Assembly (NCBI GenBank): GCA_963681505.1
Contig: OY811993.1
Location: 834,562-898,561, forward strand
Reading direction: 5' to 3'
DNA length: 64,000 bases
Origin: Eunapius fragilis
Taxonomy: Eukaryota > Porifera > Demospongiae > Spongillida > Spongillidae
The notes below the pieces were generated by a model that was given only the letters and a program-made list of their open reading frames with translations, was not told the DNA's origin and searched no databases. Each line of letters starts with the position of its first letter. Position 1 is the first letter of the stretch. The translations under genes were made by a program, and so were the position numbers. Shown here piece after piece: positions 58,162 through 64,000 of this stretch.

Positions 58162-58985
58162 GTGTTGCTCTATGTTGCTATCGATCCAGAAGGCAAAGGC
58201 GGTCATTTACTCCAGTCTTCAAACTGTTTGCTTTAAGAGAACAAAAAAGTTCGAGTTTTACCTCGTCCCCAGGCCAAATCTTCTCCGTCGCCAACGTCGT
58301 CGTCGTCTTCTAATTCTCGGGTGAGTATAACTCTGGATAAGAATGGTTTTAAAGAGCGCAAGTTATACCAATCGCTTTAGAATCTCCTGGAAGGATATCT
58401 TCAAGTATCAGATGTATGAATAAAGCATAAAACTGATATACGTAATCATTACGTAATGCCTAGTGTTGAATTGACGTTCCCATGGCGAAATTTACGTATA
58501 TTTAGAATTGTACAAACAAAAGAGGAGAGCAGACGACGAGTTAGAATTCTCCCGCGTTCCTTACAGTGATCCCAAACAAAAGCGGGCGTCTACTCGTGAC
58601 GGTAATTGAAGCGGTGGGGGGGGGGGGGGGGGGGGGGCAACTTGCCAGTAGTAATAATCGATAAAAAATGATAATGAAAAAATTGAGGAAACAAGTAAAG
58701 AAAAACATTCTCTAACGAGAAAGTTGGTGGGATATAGGAATTTCAGGCAAAGGTGGTGTAAAAAGGAAGGGAACAAGGTTTTGGGAAAATATAAATGATA
58801 CTAAAAATAGCACGTGTAAATGTAACAGAACCAAATGAAGTGCTAAATATAGGATTTCATTCGTCTTTTCCCAAAACCTTGTTCCCTTCCTTTTTACACC
58901 ACCTTTGCCTCCAATTCCTATATCCCACCAACTTTCTCGTTAGAGAATGTTCTTTACTTGTATGTATGTAGGAACCTAGGTTCCA

Positions 58986-60401
58986 CAAGTAAAGAAAAAC
59001 ATTCTCTGACGAGAAAGTTGGTGGGATATAGGAATTGAAGCAATGAGAGACAAAAATCCTATATTTAGCTCATGTAAATGTAACAGAACCAAACGAAGTG
59101 CTAAATATAGGACTTTTGTCTCATTACCCATTTCCTCAAAACCTTGTTCCCCTTCTTTTTACACCACCTTTGCCTCCAATTCCTACATCTCACCAACTTT
59201 CTCGTCAGAGAATGTTTTTCTTTATTATCATTTTTTATTTTATTGTCGATTATTAATACTGGCAAGTGCCACCCCCCCCCCCCCCCCCCCCCTCGCGCTT
59301 CAATTACCGTCACGAGCAGACGCCCGCATTTGTTTGGGATCCTGTACGAACGCTAACTCGTCGTCTCGACTTTGGAACTGAGTATTCCTCTCGTTGTTTA
59401 GCTCTCCTCTTTTGTTGACGCGAAGGCATTTTGAAGAAAAACTTCGCTAGCCAAAACTGGTGAACAAAACCGCTCAACAAAACGCTGCAAAAATTCTAAA
59501 TACACGTGAATGTCGCCATGTGAACGGTTAAATATAGCACTACATCTAATACTATAATTTCCATCGTACGTACGTACGTCCGCGTAACTCATTTATATAC
59601 TCGGCCTAGCGCCTATTGGTTGCTAGGTATGTACGCGTACCTAGCTACCAATAGAAACGACCACCTCCCACACAAAAGGCGGTCGCAATGACAGCCGGTT
59701 TCCACTTCACATTTAATATCTAAATTTTTTTCAATATCTCTTGAATTCAAAGTGGGCGGAGAACTGCATAAGTACCGAAAGAATAAAAGCAACGCTATTG
59801 TGGTTCGCTTTCAAGTCTCATCGTACAGGCCGAGTCGAGAACATGTAGTTACTATCTGAAATTGCGCGGGCATGTTATAGAGGTTGCGTAGTAACCGTGT
59901 GGTAGATTATGTATGCAACATTTGGTAAAACAGCTGGTAAAAAAAGAGGAGCTAGGAGGTAGACCAACTGTTCATCTGGCAAATGAATAGCGAGACGAAT
60001 AATCAACCCGTGATTTTTCACGGGGACACGCTAGTATTATATAATGATTATGTATATCTGTCATATATCTGATACCTGAAGATATCCTTCCAGGAGATTC
60101 TAATGCGAGTGGTATAACTTGTGCCATTCCTATACCGTGTTGTACTCGGGCGAGAAGACGACGACGACGGCGACGGAGAAGATTTGGCCTGGGAACGAGG
60201 AAAAACGGTTTTTTGTTCTCTTAAAGCAAGCAGTTATAGCATAGGAACAAAATGACCGACTTTGCCTTCTGGTTCGATAGCAACAAAGAGCTACACTATC
60301 CGTTTCTTGTTACGCGAGTTATACGCGGGTAGCTATAGCGTTTAAAAAAAAAACGATTTCACGACCCGGGTCAATTCAGGAACTACTACGATAGTTCCTG
60401 A
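58986..60401 (-). mobile_element. Helitron-like family II copy with nested Helitron (II-b)
   Basis: The minus strand starts after A with TCAGGAACTATCGTAGTAGT, an intact hairpin, GACCCGGGTCGTG, head with (GAC)n at ~60155-60178, interruption by a Helitron (59545-60034), relic exon starting MPSRQQKRRAKQREEY near 59429, poly-C, and foldback 58986-59226 ending CTTG before T. It lies tail to tail with II-c, 25 bp apart, the spacer containing palindrome GGAACCTAGGTTCC. Confidence 0.7.
59545..60034 (+). mobile_element. Non-autonomous Helitron, copy 2
   Basis: Same TCTAATACTATAATTTCC start after A, hairpin CCCGTGATTTTTCACGGG, CTAG end before T as 14198-14725. Shorter GTAC tract. Inserted in II-b. Confidence 0.88.
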
Positions 60402-60715
60402 TTAGGAATCCTGCAGTATAATGAAGCCATTAAAAACGTCCCTCGCGTCTAGCTGGACAGCCAAGAGTCGGGTCACTTCGCTCTTAGTGGCAATCGAGCG
60501 ATATCAAAATGGAGAAAAGTTCTGCATTGTTTCTGTTTCATAAGACGGTGTGCTTTTAGAGAACAAAAATATTCGTCCCTATCGTCCGTACTCAGTCCCA
60601 TCTAAAATCTCTCCTCCGTCGTTGTCTTCTTCGTTAGGGATAGCATAACTCATGCACGACAGGAACGTTTGTAAAGCACGCCAAGTGTACCAATCGCTTC
60701 AGGATGCATGCACTG
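60402..60715 (+). mobile_element. Helitron-like family III head fragment (III-a)
   Basis: Starts TTAGGAATCCTGCAG directly at the 5' hairpin of II-b, then GAAGCCATTAAAAACG and the family III head with GTCGTTGTCTTCTTC, up to ACCAATCGCTTCAGGATG. No exon or foldback follows. Confidence 0.55.
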
Positions 60716-61173
60716 TGCAAATAATTTGTTATACGATACTGTATACTTTGGACTATACTTGAAAATATGCGCCGGATCAGTACATTTGACGATGTATATT
60801 TCACGAATACACAACCGCACTTGCGTCACAGTTTACATAGCCATTAATATGTAATGACCATGCAATAACCCGTTGTGTGCTTATTACACTTGCAAATTTA
60901 TTGGCCACAGCTAAAATCCTCTTCTCATCTTACAGGCTAGTGTAGCCACACTATAGTAAGTGCTCCGGTTATAACTATGACCGGTATGGGAGGGCCTGTT
61001 AATGCATACGTCAGGGGGTCACAACTGTCCCTCGGGGAATAAGTGGTCCGATTAAAACCGTTGTGATCATACCTGTTTACAGATGCTAACATGGTCATTT
61101 TAACATCCTTTTAGCGAACAAAAGTCAAGCTCCAGCCACTATCGGTCGACGAATGGAGCACTCCATGTATATA
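60716..61173. other. No gene recognised
   Basis: Between III-a and IV-2, short frames only. Confidence 0.4.
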
Positions 61174-62311
61174 CAAGTAAATAAAAAACATTCTCTATGA
61201 GAAAGTTGGTGGCATATAGGATTTGAAGGCAATGGTGGTGTAAAAAGGAAGGAAACAAGGGTCTAATAATAAGGGAAAATGGAATAGTCCTATATTTAGC
61301 ACATGAACAACATACTATATCCTACATATAGAAATGTGTAAATATAGGACTATTCCATTTTCCCTTATTATTAGACCCTTGTTTCCTTCCTTTTTACACC
61401 ACCATTGCCTTCAAATCCTATATGCCACCAACTTTCTCATAGAGAATGTTTTTTATTTACTTGTTTCACTGATTTTTATTCATACTTGATTATGAGCCGT
61501 AGCATGTTAAGTAATCCATCTTGATATGATAGGGAGGTTGTAAAGGTACGACATACCTTTGAGTGACCTTAACTCTTTTCGCCGAGCGAGATGACGTTCA
61601 GGACTATGGCAATATCGCTGTCTTTTTTCAGGATCTGTACCTTGCACGTGAAGGCATTTTGAAAAAAAACTACTTCACTAAGTTACAAAGAGCGTCAAAC
61701 TTACAACGATCGAATAACAAGAATGATTACTGTACGCACGTGCACGTTATTGTAACCGCCACAGTTAATTACCACTACGTGTAGTGCCCAGACCATACAC
61801 ATTTGATTACATGATGTATACTGCTAGTACTTCGTATAAAGAGCGAAGTAGGACCTACCCGAGTCTTGTCAGTGCAGTAAGCTTAACTATACGTGATTTG
61901 CTGACACAACCACCGATATATGTCATGTAGCCTCGAAACGTTTTGACCCCAGAAGCGAGAATGCCAACGAATTCTGAAGCCATTGGTGTAATTTTCATTT
62001 CTTAAAAATGTTCCTATCCCGAGTTATGCGTGGTCAAGAACAAGAACAAGAACAAGAACAAGAACAAGAAGAAGAACGAGAAATACGTGGGACTGGGTAC
62101 GAGTTTCGAAAATTGTTTTGTTCTCTACAACCACGCGGTTTTGTGACATCAAACAAACACGAAACTGCTTGCTGTTGCCTTCTTGTACGACGACGATAAC
62201 AAGGTAAGCCATCCGCTCGTTGGGAGTCTTGTTAGAAGCGGGTCGCGTTTTTTTAATGACATTCATAATCGGGGTCAAATCCTATATGAGAGTTACTAAC
62301 GTAACTCTCGA
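61174..62311 (-). mobile_element. Helitron-like family IV copy (IV-2)
   Basis: Minus strand: A|TCGAGAGTTACGTTAGTAAC, head with an AAGAAC-type tract (62035-62070 on the + strand), shortened relic exon 61657-61557 (start of MPSR type lost to ~100 nt), foldback 61463-61174, CTTG before T. Confidence 0.75.
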
Positions 62312-63039
62312 TACGTACTTGTTACTCGAAGCCGCTATTCCTATCAAATTTTTTTACCACAGCCACTTGCGAGCGTGAGTATATATGTATTGTACTGGTA
62401 CATGATCGCATACTAAATTATTTATACAGCAGCATATTGCATTTATACAGATAAAAGATATGTACTTTAGGATTAGAAGTAATTTAGTTTCCACAATGTC
62501 AGATCCTTAGGCTAGTAAATATGATTTCGGGTTCTCCAGTAATCTCATCGAGGTGCCATCGCTTCCTTGCATGGTAAGAGACATGCTATGATTCATTGTG
62601 TTGGTGATGATCTTCTTTGATGCTCCTTCTGACATGTGCGATGGTGTAGGGCTGCTCCGATTAGGAATGTGGTTTGCTTACCGCATGAGACTTGTAAATT
62701 TTAGGCGGGCTATTTCATTGCCGCGTGTTGATTGCTTTTAATGTGAAGATTCTGACAATGGACTCTTGAGATCAGGGTATTGTTCGAATGGTAAGACTAA
62801 GTTAACGAGAAATATTGTTGCTAATCACCTCTCACTATTTGCACCAGTTTGGCATATCCCAAGTGTTCCCGTTGCATTGAGCAACCGAAACTGGCACAAC
62901 GGAGCACGGTAGAAAAAGGTATGTCATTTCTTGTTTTGCGAAGTGCTGCTATGCTCGCCATTTGTCTAAAGTTGTTCGTGTAACTGGCTATACGTGTTGG
63001 ACGAATCCGAACACTTTGACAAGTCGGGTATACATGTAG
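62312..63039. other. No gene recognised
   Basis: No repeat or coding signal that I can support. Confidence 0.4.
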
Positions 63040-63789
63040 ACCTTATTCACGCGCCATTTTGAATAATTATTGTCGCTTGTGATTTCTTCAAGTTATGACT
63101 GACTGTTTTACGAGGTTAGCGAGAGTACTGATGGGTTTCAAATCATCATAGCTTGCTTAAAACCTTCAAAGGTGAAGAATTATGTAAGATCTCTGTGCAG
63201 CGAGTCGCTCTGTGTTTCGATCGAGGCTGTACGCTATGCAATGGCTTGTTTTCCCTCTGGTGGTCGGTGGAAGCAGTTAAAATATATAAGGTTTAAAACA
63301 GCATGGTTATTTACGGTGCGTAGAGTGCGCCAAAATAAAGTTTAGCCCTACCTGTACTTAGCGAACAGGCATAATTCCATTTTTGGGTGGATGGAATAGG
63401 GCAAACTGTGCTCCCTTTTGCAACTTGTGTTCAAATATATATTCACGAAGAAGAATCTAGAAAGGTCTTAAAGTGCGCATCACCTTACAGCACTTTTGTA
63501 TCACGTTCTGATGCAGAGTTATTCAATTTAGAATTCCATCGATGCCCCGGAAATTTCAACTTGCACTCAGACCAAAACGAGAGCGATGGCATTCATTAGG
63601 GAGCTCTGATGTTTCAGTTTACCCTGTTCGGTGTTCAGGTTTGTTGTGTGTATGTATTGTGAACTACTTTCATCATAACCAAAATAGGTATCTTATATCG
63701 ACAGCGCCATTCGGATCCGCCAGTTAACTATTAATAATTGTCACATTTTGTCACACAATAATTAATTCAAAATGGCGCGTGAATAAGGT
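63040..63789. mobile_element. Inverted-repeat element (750 bp)
   Basis: Ends ACCTTATTCACGCGCCATTT and the inverse AAATGGCGCGTGAATAAGGT, ~30 bp with inner AATAATTATTGT matches. No clear target duplication. A 70-codon frame inside (63387-63599) is not recognised. Confidence 0.65.
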
Positions 63790-64000
63790 TTATTATCAGA
63801 CAGTTTCATCGTGATTTGTTGCTGACAGGTCCGATAAGCGCTTAAACTCTTTTACCTTTCCCAACTCTTCAAAATTTGCTAGAACAAACGTGACTAGAAA
63901 GGTAAGCGTTGCCAATTTCGTTTTCATTTCAATGTCTCTGTTGTGTTCGCAAGGATACATATGCGGTGAGTTAAATAATTTTGACGATAAGAATTCACAG
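63790..64000. other. No gene recognised
   Basis: Window edge, no signal. Confidence 0.3.

Larger units (their letters stand above)
53200..58960 (+). mobile_element. Helitron-like family II copy split by a P element (II-c)
   Basis: Head 53200-53300 (TCAGGAACTACGATAG..., GACCCGGGTCGTG) and remainder 58169-58960 (head end, GTCGTCGTC tract, relic exon, foldback 58692-58960 ending CTTG before T). Removing 53301-58168 gives GATAGTGTTGCTC..., as in II-a and II-b. Confidence 0.75.

Overview
This looks like nuclear DNA of an early-branching metazoan, most likely a demosponge. The reasons are short introns with GT-AG sites, a pair of secreted cysteine-rich genes of a type I associate with sponge and cnidarian multigene families, and decayed transposon proteins with basic Y-K/R-A-D-P-E-K-K repeats and a C-terminal 'CxCG...H...C' reverse transcriptase type that I also associate with sponges and cnidarians. 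The species assignment is inference. I recognise only two intact host-type genes; most of the 64 kb is transposons nested in transposons.

Layout. 1-11 kb: minisatellites, an internally deleted Helitron-like element (1126-1431), a 3.6 kb Helitron-like element with a ~1.1 kb CTC/TTC microsatellite (2545-6149), scattered MITEs and C-terminal scraps of a retroelement. 11.1-13.5 kb: secreted-protein gene copy 1. 14-17.1 kb: a stack of insertions (Helitron-like family III, a palindromic element, a canonical Helitron, a Ginger-like element and a P-type MITE). 17.4-18.3 kb: another Helitron-like element. 18.9-27.9 kb: an unrecognised minus-strand gene split by a 7.7 kb Helitron-like element, which itself contains a 5 kb element with a foldback and a hAT-like piece. 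28.8-31.3 kb: hAT-like MITEs and a broken reverse transcriptase with a poly(A) tail. 31.4-35.5 kb: a P-type MITE, then a Helitron-like family IV copy holding a THAP-domain element. 35.9-39.7 kb: a CACTG-ended element carrying a 48-bp minisatellite, a broken ISXO2/Merlin-like transposase and a broken KYPFL-type gene. 40.0-41.1 kb: an 18-bp minisatellite. 41.7-53.2 kb: the second secreted-protein gene, its upstream DNA split by a 9.6 kb foldback element. 53.2-62.3 kb: a run of Helitron-like elements, one carrying an apparently intact P-superfamily transposon whose spliced transposase is 1217 aa. 62.3-64 kb: one more inverted-repeat element and otherwise nothing recognised.

Two results stand out. 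First, four Helitron-like families (I-IV) share one design: an A|T target with no duplication, a 5' TC followed by a covarying 8-9 bp hairpin, a head with a trinucleotide microsatellite at a fixed place, a relic first exon ending in a splice donor, and a ~290 bp foldback ending in CTTG. Second, one autonomous and two non-autonomous P-type elements all start CA, end TG and have perfect 7-bp target duplications; a homologous empty site is available for the autonomous one. All coordinates were read by eye; no alignment or database search was run.
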